Positions 10,901 through 15,513 of a stretch of 31,796 nucleotides of DNA are shown here, one piece after another (positions within the stretch are counted from its first letter, which is position 1; each line of letters opens with the position of its first letter). The position numbers were made by a program, and so were the translations under genes. Under the pieces are notes generated by a model. The model ran no database searches, was not told the origin of the DNA, and saw only the letters and a list, made by a program, of their open reading frames with translations. Source of the DNA: Prorocentrum cordatum (lineage: Eukaryota > Sar > Dinophyceae > Prorocentrales > Prorocentraceae); NCBI GenBank assembly GCA_963575745.1, contig CAUYUJ010009842.1, positions 1-31,796 on the forward strand, read 5' to 3'.

Positions 10901-13900
10901 ACAGCGAGGGTAGTGCCCACCACGTCAGCCCCCGGCCCGACGCCGTCGACCCTGACCAGGCTGCAGCCTCGGCGGCGGGCGGCACAGGCGGCTCCCGCCC
11001 GCCCAGCCCATCACCCTGCGCAGCGCCGATCCGCTCCCCGAGCAGGGCGGACTCTGCGCGCGCTAACGCCCAGGTGGCCTCGCCACGTGACCGCCACACG
11101 GGCGGGCGCGTCCCGCGCAGCCGGTCCTACAGCCGCCACAGCTCGCGCAAGCCCCCTGGGAGCTCCACGAGCTCGCCGCCTCGCGAGACTCAGGCTCACG
11201 GCCAAGCCTCAGAGGTGGTGCCATGTTTCGGTGCCAGCGCCATCGAACCTGGCCAGGTTGACCTCGAGCCGACGCCGTCCACGGACCAGGAGCTGCCACC
11301 GCCCACCCGCGTTGTCGTCGCCTTCGACGAGGCGCCGACCTTCGACCCCTACAAGCACAAGTACTCCGTCAAGGGCCTCGCGGCGGGCTTCGGCGGCGGC
11401 TCACCGCTGCCCCCTCCGAGCCACGGCGGCGGCCCCGCCATCTCAGCCGCTGCCGCGGCAGCGGCGGCCCCGCGTGGAGTCAGCCCTGTCCGCAACGCGT
11501 GCCTCGCGGCAGCGGGCATGGACGAGGCTCAGCGCCAGGCCACCGACCGCGCCGCTCGCCACGCCCAGCTAGTGGCTGACGCGCTGGCAGGGCGTGCGCC
11601 GCCGCAGCCACAGGGCCCACTGCCCGAGGCGAGCGCGGAGGGTGCACACGAACAAGCTGTTCCAGCTGATGCTGCTCATCACGGCACTGACGGGGCGGGC
11701 GCGCCGCCGCAGGACGGACCAGCGGTGTCGCGTGCGCAGTATTTGCGCGCGCGCTGCGCCGCTGCCGCGCCGAGCTGCCGCCGCTGGTTTGCTTTTGCTC
11801 TTGTGCTCGGCAGGACGGATCGAGGAGTCGCCTCCCTCTCCCCCTGCTGCCGTCTCACCTCTCCCCCCTCCGTCCCCCACGGTGCAGGAGTGAGGAGGAT
11901 TTTTAGAGGCAGTTTTGCCGACGTTTATGAACCCCCCCCGGCGCAGCGTCGACCATGCCTTGCCTATACTTTTGGCCCGACGGCGGCTTCAGCCCCGTCC
12001 AAGCCAATCTGCCGCGACGCCATGAGCTCCTACTGTGGCCAAGCCTTCTACCTGGGTGACGGCCAGGCTGCCCTCCACCGTGCGGGGCGTGCTAACCCCA
12101 GCTCCACCGACGGAGATGGGCCAGGTCGCTCCATCCACCTCGTCAGCCTCAACATCACGAGTCTCCCAGCGAACTGGCCAACCATCACCGCTCTAGGTGT
12201 CGACCACAACGCCGCAGTCATAGCACTGCAGGAGACCCGACATGCCAAGCCTACCAGGCAAGCCATCGCTACCAACGCCGCCAATCCACACCACGGAGGA
12301 TACCAGGCCAGTCTGGGACCTGACCTGGATCTGGCGCGTGCTCAGCGCAAAGCTGCTCACGGTGGCACGGACCACACGGTCGAGGGCAACACCGGCGCCT
12401 CGGGTGGGGTCGCCATCCTCTCTAAGGACGCCATCGTCGACTCCACCGTCGACGACATTGCGACCTGTATCGCCACCCTCAAGGCCAAGAAACGATGGCA
12501 CGAGGCCTTCCTCCCGCTCTGCACCCAGCACCGCAGCAGGCGACGACGAAACAACCACGGTCCCGCTGGGATCTACATTGCGAGCCTCTACGGGGTCGCT
12601 GGAGGGGACAGCACCGATTTGTTTCGGCTTGCTGATTGCGCCGCCGCGAGGGTCGGCTCAGCCCCGTATTTCATTTGCATGGACGCCAACACGAACATCG
12701 ACGACAATCCACATCTGCTGCACATGATGCAGCACGGATGGTTTAACGTCGCTGAAGGCACACCAGACCACACCATGCACACATATGGCAATATCCCTGA
12801 CTGGGACCGCGTCACCAAGTGCCCCCGCACTTCGCGCATCGATTATATCATCGCCAACCAAGCTGCGCGATCCCTTGTCACCGACTTCTGCTATCTGCGT
12901 GACTTGCCAGCGAAGTCCCATGTTGGCCTGCAGGTCACACTCGACCTTAGCCGCCTCGATCACACGGCCCCGCGCCTTCTGGCCCCCACGCCTTACCCTT
13001 CAAACGACGGAGCTCATGACGACCATGAACTTCAGGCATTAGGGACCCTCATCGCAGGACGATGCCACGACCGCATGGAGCAGGCTGACACACGCGACGA
13101 TGTGGAACGCATGTTCGCCCTGGCAAACGAGGCCAGCCATGAGTACCATCTCACCCGGCTGCGGGACCTGCCGCCCCCACCGCCAGACCACCCAAAAAAG
13201 AAGGCCCCTACCATGCACGGGCTCACACCCACGTTCGAGGAGCGACCCGCCGTCCCCCGCGCCTTTCCCACCTACGGAGCTTCCACGATTCACATGAACC
13301 GCCTTCGCAAGCTCCATCGGCAACTTTGCGAGCTTCGCTTCATCGAACAGCACCATCATATGGACTGCCGTGCTATCCCGCCGCACCTGGCGCAACGCAT
13401 CGACTGCACGTGGACCGCGGCCCGCCTTCTCTGCCACAAGCTGCGCCCCACGGCCCTCCTGGCCTTTCCTGACGCCTGGGCCCCCGACGTGCCAGCACCA
13501 CGCGGAGAGCACCTAGATCGTCTGATCCAAAACCTAGACTCGGAGCTGGCGCGACGTGCAAACCGAGCCAAAGCTGAACGCATCAAGATCTGGGCTGAGG
13601 GTGTCCGCGAGCCAAGCGGGCGAAAGGCGGCCATATACGCACGGGCTGCCGACTGCTCGCCCACGGCGTATCTCCGCACGCCTACCACTCCCGACGATGC
13701 ACAGCTCCACTGCGACACCACCGCCTTCAACCCTGACCAAGCTAGCACGGACGATAGTGACGCCGACACCGACGCCGGCGGCTTCAGCCCCAGCGACGGT
13801 AGTTCGCTCGACACGGACAACGACGACGGCCACACTCGTGGCCCACCACCTGCCCAGGTTCCCGACGCCCTCCCCGCCAACGCTATTGTTGCCAACACCA

Positions 13901-15513
13901 AAGACATGCTTAAGCTCATGGTTGACACCTGGGAGCCCATCTTGGGCAGGTACCGCGCTCGCGCGGGCCATGATGCCGAAGCTATGCCGACGTGGGCGGA
14001 CTTCTACGACGAATACCGCCAAGAGCTGCCTACGCCATCACCAGCAGCCCCCTTCCACCTCACCGACGACCAACTCATCCACTTCATTCGCACCCGTTCA
14101 CCGCGCCGCGCGGGGGGACTCGACGGCTGGACAACTAAGGAGGCTAAGGAGTTACCCGACGACATCCTTCGCCTCTTCGCCAGCGTCTTACGTGCTATGC
14201 AACGCACTGGCACCATCCCCGAGCCCCTCCTTCACGTGCCAAACCCGTGCCTCCGAAAAGGCCGAGGGGAACTCCCGACGGACCAACGACTTCTCTCGGT
14301 TCTTTCCGTTTGGATGTATGCGTGGGAAGCGCCAGCCTACCGTAGCCTCACGACCTGGCGGCAAGGATGGACCCATGCCACGAGCTTCGGCGCTGTTCCC
14401 AAAGCCACCATTGGGGATGTCAGCACCTCTCTCGCCCTGCGCAGCGAACACGCCAGGACTTTACTCCTCCCCTTAGCTGGAGCTGCCCTTGACCGACAGA
14501 AGTGCTTCGACTACCTCATCACGGACATCTGTCTAAACCTTGCGCTGCACGCGGGGTGTCCACAAGACATCGTTACTGTCCGCCGAAATTTCTACAGACA
14601 CCACAAACGCTACATCCGCATGAACGGAGCGTACTCCAGGGGCCTGGCCAGGACAAACGGTCACCTCCAGGGCAGCTCGTGGTCCCTGGATGACATTAAG
14701 CTGCTCATGTGCGTGTGGACAAAGAGGCAGCACCGATACGTTCCTCGATCACTTAGCACTACCTTCGTTGACGACAGCAACTCCACTACCCACACCGCTT
14801 CTGAGCTGCAGAAATCTCTCGACGAAACCGCCAAGTTTGATCGATTCTCAGGTCAACGCATTCACCCTGGTAAAGTGGCAGGGTGGGCGCTCACCGACGA
14901 GCTTCACGCCGCCGTTACCAGCTCACACTGGCGGATCGCCCCCTACGTGTGGTCGATTCCTTCAAGCTCGTCGGGAGTTACATCAACGCAGAGGCAGCGC
15001 CGGCTCCAGCCGCGCTTAACCTCACGGCCACCGCAGACGCCCGTGTACGGAGGGCGACTATCCGCCTGCCGCGCATTGGCAAGCTCCCGTCGCCGATGCT
15101 TATCAAGGCGCGGCACGCCCGATCCCTGGCTGCCAGCGTCTGCACCACGGGCACCGACATTCAAGCACCATCAGGCCCAGCCAAGACTGCCTACAACCAC
15201 GCCCTCAAGGCGGCTATCCGCCCCAAGGGGAACAAGTGGGTCGAGTTCTGGACTCTCATGGCCGTGTGCGTGCCGGGACACGCCCTTGAGATCGACGCCA
15301 TCACGCAGCGTGAAGCATTCCTGTGCCTGCGGCGACAGGTTAACCGCGACGTTACACTCTGCGGGCTCGCCAGAGACCTCCAACACCACGTCCAGACCCT
15401 GTTTGGTGGAGGACCCGTCGGACGACTCGTCCAGTCGCTCCAGCAGCTCCGATGGACCTGGCCCACATTTGGCATTATGTACGACGACTGGGGCTGCCCG
15501 ATCAGCTGGCTGA
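4972..15513 (+). CDS. ORF2: giant multidomain protein with endonuclease and reverse transcriptase
   Basis: About 3500 codons open in one frame; the frame is also open upstream to at least 4588. Numbering from the ATG at 4972: hydrophobic segment at residues 504-523; a duplicated 26-residue amphipathic unit at about 573-620; PARP-like domain at about 850-1050 (His 940, Tyr 977); Cys-rich region 1429-1499; Pro/Ser/Ala linker at about 1760-2380; APE-type endonuclease at about 2386-2660; reverse transcriptase from about 3040 (motif A Asp 3174, FVDD Asp 3267). After about 14935 this frame becomes Ser/Arg-rich nonsense, and the protein continues in the frame open from 14874. Most LINE ORF2 proteins have 900-1500 residues, so the N-terminal 2000 residues are the oddity. 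A GC-rich sequence can stay open by chance, so two adjacent ORFs fused by lack of stops cannot be excluded. Confidence 0.75.
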   Translation: MSPTSTPSSTTTHASQSTTDVAAAEMTPASSGHASHRIQVQLRGLPSLNMTLAVDCRTAYPRWYPVLSLSSTVVQHILDRAAGKAQARSGGFGPAVVPRFSLTSPTTPLCARGEPEEDPAFWHLMNIRARLIPCAAAWAPGEDHQDVYWAWLEDCVPHILATLHLPQYDHFFQEDSAEKNDALRQRTAFDMCEDIWHRAGPDRQRTHRNLTRIQGSHEYPTRYFGLLLEYQGARAQLVGPEAFAAPLPPYLSRAHALLPIGLPPPDQDALAYLADAILHHPPDLQPLVEAELAAAPMEPLNLPPPAGPFAQNATCDQPAADAEPLLLQHTAASDISNISLDSFHVSDDSQNDSIHDTDTQDRDGTTPPGDTAQRDRDSEPYTGRPLSHSSPPINSTQADPSAQLSDAEGATAADETSHSTALPAPTSPRSGGFSPAAALAGSGRLQTSGGRTPPRTLVCRANATDSNSSAVDHWQVGIDNDPIEDASPDASGSYEVPHSAAASRRCGCLICLFVATYAIVVAMPYKDQIDGYLPTPSRDPSYRQRRRREAAAPGSSVSTTPRRTTAYDAAPALWGILKWTSAKLRDTVSGGASAVGSGLWGALKWASGKLGAIATGGVVCGLLLVGAKRLAQGAVGHVGARICARALDSPTAQWCLRCCQPIRRPRDEATHTMPRTHPDDPDSQHVHSLRHPLLQEHYAAAVAAAVAEVTTATTAAIVEVTAAVSRASSVTPRSTSPSPRDGPTSGAAYGNPPTHEDATAQATDAEASETRERTLDSPWSIFRHADARGSSSDMDTQPPRRRARYASPARPQAPPGPGTPYPALRPPTRNLRSTIQRDPAVPVPPTSILTSLYQNGFALGNSGVTTEDIKDALRLYDHPRFTHDPTLQALAPWTDIMQRPPNRLTWVLEDSGGNSGETIVPYLTWDLREPTTDTPTVFWHGTRGDLAARLAFNGGHLLPGPRREAKGRTATNVGRTYVSVHPSLAAWYAVPPHPPRSLEDDTLAWGPIALWMCEATKPPRGENWHNFVNGEAHGARLIYPRVLGLLIRLDWCAPTEAASRCRALPHTCGMGDCTHALHIAGFDHPDLREAAEARDQEAKIWRRLDTAAAWPPPQALYSPEAARAWATQHYDTEAATRADPDQPRPRASLRKLQLDPQPLIDLVYTGLQAVPVRGQSDVRAPRPRGSSPGAASGPSHTYQPGAALGHSPDRSSTTSGADDRRTPSLISAAAALARGHARSRRFASRSSRQSGGNSTSHSSDIETWEHIETEEEPTAYHVLAFHVRDVRARVNAPGVEVWLDPGEHNDGAYLPWGATVVGHRVIDTAVAGRDGWVILHHDHGDATTRLWAPTQVHVKADDTWRTVMIPADLGPQWIERHADDARLPAEVVRTTGQSWFADVWPLWDRPRPHPDDAVTDEQAFPPLPGRWTCLQCRFQCCQYCAARRNTQLGTSGQPTCPDCSLSGLRAPMDWSTDYSCNSWTCAYSTDNRDSDTCCLSSRCPHPPRPHSQFDVRATGMPPHILARQYGNAPAQHDLKEPPRAPSGPGGEPPQPGQAGYQGQWYLPPRPRRVLKQGLPDGTRRPPGFTGTGMPEDPSPDQPLWKEGYVLFGPHQALKEDFIFNKAVRRPYSLAITNMHRDRVTVRTVCESIAERIHTTRTRWRDVVLYWDAEGGPGPQALDYDMRLCDAMVSRATTEAELNHDRSNRGSFCLYGPAHQRAVNITVLPEPQNIDYVEHVRRYSPVGETYPDHAFEHVYQGWRRPDVPPILPDTRPLSRADQQRYQQHQQRTQQRDQRDAGQPSTPRNRSPARVPTGDSAGYGGGAAYHRGPIGARPAAAGASASSYDHAPHARVHPAVVGYPRALGQAPPRATSPVPGSTRAWGHYPGRHDSTASNQSAVAPPAAPAQGAAPSRGRTGRPEGWREANVRAWQPRQHTPPPNVAAALRPAQAKPAPPERERQPLVPLVLTHIQVHHSASPRHSEGSAHHVSPRPDAVDPDQAAASAAGGTGGSRPPSPSPCAAPIRSPSRADSARANAQVASPRDRHTGGRVPRSRSYSRHSSRKPPGSSTSSPPRETQAHGQASEVVPCFGASAIEPGQVDLEPTPSTDQELPPPTRVVVAFDEAPTFDPYKHKYSVKGLAAGFGGGSPLPPPSHGGGPAISAAAAAAAAPRGVSPVRNACLAAAGMDEAQRQATDRAARHAQLVADALAGRAPPQPQGPLPEASAEGAHEQAVPADAAHHGTDGAGAPPQDGPAVSRAQYLRARCAAAAPSCRRWFAFALVLGRTDRGVASLSPCCRLTSPPSVPHGAGVRRIFRGSFADVYEPPPAQRRPCLAYTFGPTAASAPSKPICRDAMSSYCGQAFYLGDGQAALHRAGRANPSSTDGDGPGRSIHLVSLNITSLPANWPTITALGVDHNAAVIALQETRHAKPTRQAIATNAANPHHGGYQASLGPDLDLARAQRKAAHGGTDHTVEGNTGASGGVAILSKDAIVDSTVDDIATCIATLKAKKRWHEAFLPLCTQHRSRRRRNNHGPAGIYIASLYGVAGGDSTDLFRLADCAAARVGSAPYFICMDANTNIDDNPHLLHMMQHGWFNVAEGTPDHTMHTYGNIPDWDRVTKCPRTSRIDYIIANQAARSLVTDFCYLRDLPAKSHVGLQVTLDLSRLDHTAPRLLAPTPYPSNDGAHDDHELQALGTLIAGRCHDRMEQADTRDDVERMFALANEASHEYHLTRLRDLPPPPPDHPKKKAPTMHGLTPTFEERPAVPRAFPTYGASTIHMNRLRKLHRQLCELRFIEQHHHMDCRAIPPHLAQRIDCTWTAARLLCHKLRPTALLAFPDAWAPDVPAPRGEHLDRLIQNLDSELARRANRAKAERIKIWAEGVREPSGRKAAIYARAADCSPTAYLRTPTTPDDAQLHCDTTAFNPDQASTDDSDADTDAGGFSPSDGSSLDTDNDDGHTRGPPPAQVPDALPANAIVANTKDMLKLMVDTWEPILGRYRARAGHDAEAMPTWADFYDEYRQELPTPSPAAPFHLTDDQLIHFIRTRSPRRAGGLDGWTTKEAKELPDDILRLFASVLRAMQRTGTIPEPLLHVPNPCLRKGRGELPTDQRLLSVLSVWMYAWEAPAYRSLTTWRQGWTHATSFGAVPKATIGDVSTSLALRSEHARTLLLPLAGAALDRQKCFDYLITDICLNLALHAGCPQDIVTVRRNFYRHHKRYIRMNGAYSRGLARTNGHLQGSSWSLDDIKLLMCVWTKRQHRYVPRSLSTTFVDDSNSTTHTASELQKSLDETAKFDRFSGQRIHPGKVAGWALTDELHAAVTSSHWRIAPYVWSIPSSSSGVTSTQRQRRLQPRLTSRPPQTPVYGGRLSACRALASSRRRCLSRRGTPDPWLPASAPRAPTFKHHQAQPRLPTTTPSRRLSAPRGTSGSSSGLSWPCACRDTPLRSTPSRSVKHSCACGDRLTATLHSAGSPETSNTTSRPCLVEDPSDDSSSRSSSSDGPGPHLALCTTTGAARSAG
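5131..5207 (+). repeat. 50 bp tandem duplication
   Basis: A 27-base block at 5131-5157 recurs at 5181-5207 with three differences; both contain CAGCATATCCTCGA. The spacing of 50 is not a multiple of three, so the copies are read in different frames. This suggests a local duplication, possibly linked to frame disturbance in this part of ORF2. Confidence 0.75.
5231..5262 (+). repeat. C-bulge hairpin, copy 4
   Basis: Arms CACGCAGTGG (5231-5240) and CCGCTGTCGTG (5252-5262) form ten pairs with one bulged T and one G-T pair. Unpaired C at 5241, inner stem GGCT/GGCC (one G-T pair), loop TC. In frame it reads GGFGP. The arms resemble those of the copy at 6257, so the two probably share an ancestor. 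Confidence 0.75.
6257..6281 (+). repeat. C-bulge hairpin, copy 5
   Basis: Arms GCAGTGG (6257-6263) and CCGCTGC (6275-6281) pair at all seven positions, one by G-T. Unpaired C at 6264, inner stem GGCT/AGCC, loop TC. In frame it reads GGFSP in a low-complexity linker. Confidence 0.8.
6481..6540 (+). other. Hydrophobic, possibly membrane-spanning segment in ORF2
   Basis: Residues from CGCLICLFVATYAIVVAM form about 18 uninterrupted apolar positions, enough to span a membrane. A strongly basic run (RQRRRRE) follows near 6598. Membrane segments are not part of known LINE polymerase proteins. It could also be the buried core of an unrecognised fold. Confidence 0.4.
6688..6855 (+). repeat. Duplicated 26-residue amphipathic unit with a hydrophobic end
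   Basis: LWGILKWTSAKL (from 6688) is repeated as LWGALKWASGKL (from 6766), exactly 78 bases apart, and followed by an apolar stretch (VVCGLLLVG). DNA similarity between the units is obvious as well. The Trp/Leu/Lys spacing suggests membrane-surface helices. No family is recognised. Confidence 0.55.
7404..7424 (+). repeat. C-bulge hairpin, copy 6
   Basis: Arms CCAGG (7404-7408) and CCTGG (7420-7424), unpaired C at 7409, inner stem GCCT/AGGC, loop CC. The inner stem is a fully paired variant of the usual GGCT/AGCC. It lies in the linker just before the PARP-like domain. Confidence 0.65.
7510..8124 (+). other. PARP/ADP-ribosyltransferase-like domain inside ORF2
   Basis: Three landmarks occur in the order and rough spacing of PARP catalytic folds. 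The first is FWHGTRG, like the LWHGSR of PARP strand 1, with the NAD-binding His at codon 7789. The second is GRTYVSVHPSLAAWYA, like the PARP GxYF(A/S) strand and following helix, with the Tyr at codon 7900. The third is a GPIALWMCEA strand. The C-terminal LIYPRVLGLLIRLDW resembles the last PARP strands, but the position of the usual catalytic Glu appears to be Ala or Arg. If real, the domain would bind NAD and either transfer single ADP-ribose units, carry out a KptA/Tpt1-like reaction, or only bind ligand. The call rests on motif reading only. Confidence 0.5.
8513..8544 (+). repeat. C-bulge hairpin, copy 7
   Basis: Unpaired C at 8523, inner stem GGCT/AGCC, loop CC. The arms at 8513-8522 and 8534-8544 form about nine pairs with one mismatch and one bulge. 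The 23 bases at 8522-8544 are identical to 17280-17302 but are read in a different frame. It follows the PARP-like region in a linker. Confidence 0.7.
9256..9468 (+). other. Cys-rich zinc-binding region in ORF2
   Basis: Codons for CLQC, CCQYC, CPDC, CNSWTC and CC..C fall within 71 residues, giving 13 cysteines in CxxC-type pairs, the pattern of a multi-site zinc ribbon or B-box-like fold. It is followed by a linker with hairpin copy 8 and then an unrecognised globular region (about 9770-10180). Likely role: binding nucleic acid or protein. No named family fits by eye. Confidence 0.55.
9580..9610 (+). repeat. C-bulge hairpin, copy 8
   Basis: Arms CCCCCCCGAG (9580-9589) and CCCGGGGGGG (9601-9610) pair at 9 of 10 positions. 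Unpaired C at 9590, inner stem GCCT/AGGC, loop TC. It sits between the Cys-rich region and the next globular segment. Confidence 0.75.
10660..10691 (+). repeat. C-bulge hairpin, copy 9
   Basis: Arms CCCCCTG (10663-10669) and CAGGGGG (10681-10687) pair perfectly; three more pairs form beyond one bulged C. Unpaired C at 10670, inner stem GGCT/AGCC, loop CC. It lies in the Pro-rich linker. Confidence 0.85.
11640..11953 (+). other. Linker that does not look like coding sequence
   Basis: The frame stays open, but composition changes: a pyrimidine-rich run (about 11831-11880) ends in GGTGCAGGAG and is followed by AT-richer sequence (GAGGATTTTTAGAGGC). This resembles an intergenic or intron 3' end more than protein. 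An ATG at 11954 opens another frame for about 34 codons. It may mark the border between an upstream ORF and a separate endonuclease/reverse transcriptase ORF. Confidence 0.35.
11979..11999 (+). repeat. C-bulge hairpin, copy 10
   Basis: Arms GACGG (11979-11983) and CCGTC (11995-11999), unpaired C at 11984, inner stem GGCT/AGCC, loop TC. Further out, TTGG and CCAA can pair across a bulge. It lies just upstream of the endonuclease domain and is read in a different frame from copies 3 and 5. Confidence 0.75.
12127..12960 (+). other. APE-type endonuclease domain (EEP superfamily)
   Basis: The target-nicking enzyme of the LINE. Catalytic landmarks appear in canonical order: Asn in LVSLNITSL (codon 12151), Glu in VIALQETRH (12232), GGVAILSK, the IYIASLYG strand, Asp and Asn in FICMDANTN (12682, 12688), SRIDYI with Asp at 12841, and a His in KSHVGL (12919) replacing the usual SDH. 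All metal-binding and nucleophile-activating positions seem filled. The length of about 280 residues is typical. It would nick one strand, giving a 3'-OH that primes reverse transcription; the flanks suggest CT/GA repeats as the target. Confidence 0.93.
13769..13799 (+). repeat. C-bulge hairpin, copy 11
   Basis: Arms CCGACGCCGG (13769-13778) and CCAGCGACGG (13790-13799) pair at 8 of 10 positions, and a further A-T pair lies outside. Unpaired C at 13779, inner stem GGCT/AGCC, loop TC. It is in the linker between endonuclease and reverse transcriptase and reads GGFSP in frame. Confidence 0.75.
14056..15500 (+). other. Reverse transcriptase domain
   Basis: Copies the element RNA at the nicked target. 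Motifs visible: GGLDGW (14113-14130), where many LINE RTs have GPDGI; motif A DRQKCFD (Asp 14491, Asp 14509); motif B HLQGSSWS (Gln at 14668); motif C FVDD (14764-14775), with Phe-Val where LINEs often have Tyr-Ala; then GQRIHPGK as motif D/E. The fingers and palm lie in the frame of ORF2; the thumb (VVDSFKLVGSYI) continues in the frame open from 14874. Both catalytic Asp of motif C are present, so only the frame change argues against activity. Confidence 0.93.
14874..14960 (+). other. Frame change within the reverse transcriptase
   Basis: The third frame opens after TAA at 14871-14873. Reading sense passes from frame 1 (after GWALTDELHAA) to frame 3 (QLTLADRPLRVVDSFKLVG) somewhere in this interval. 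The change is in the same direction as the one in ORF1. I see no clear slippery heptamer, so an indel or assembly error is the simplest reading. Confidence 0.7.
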
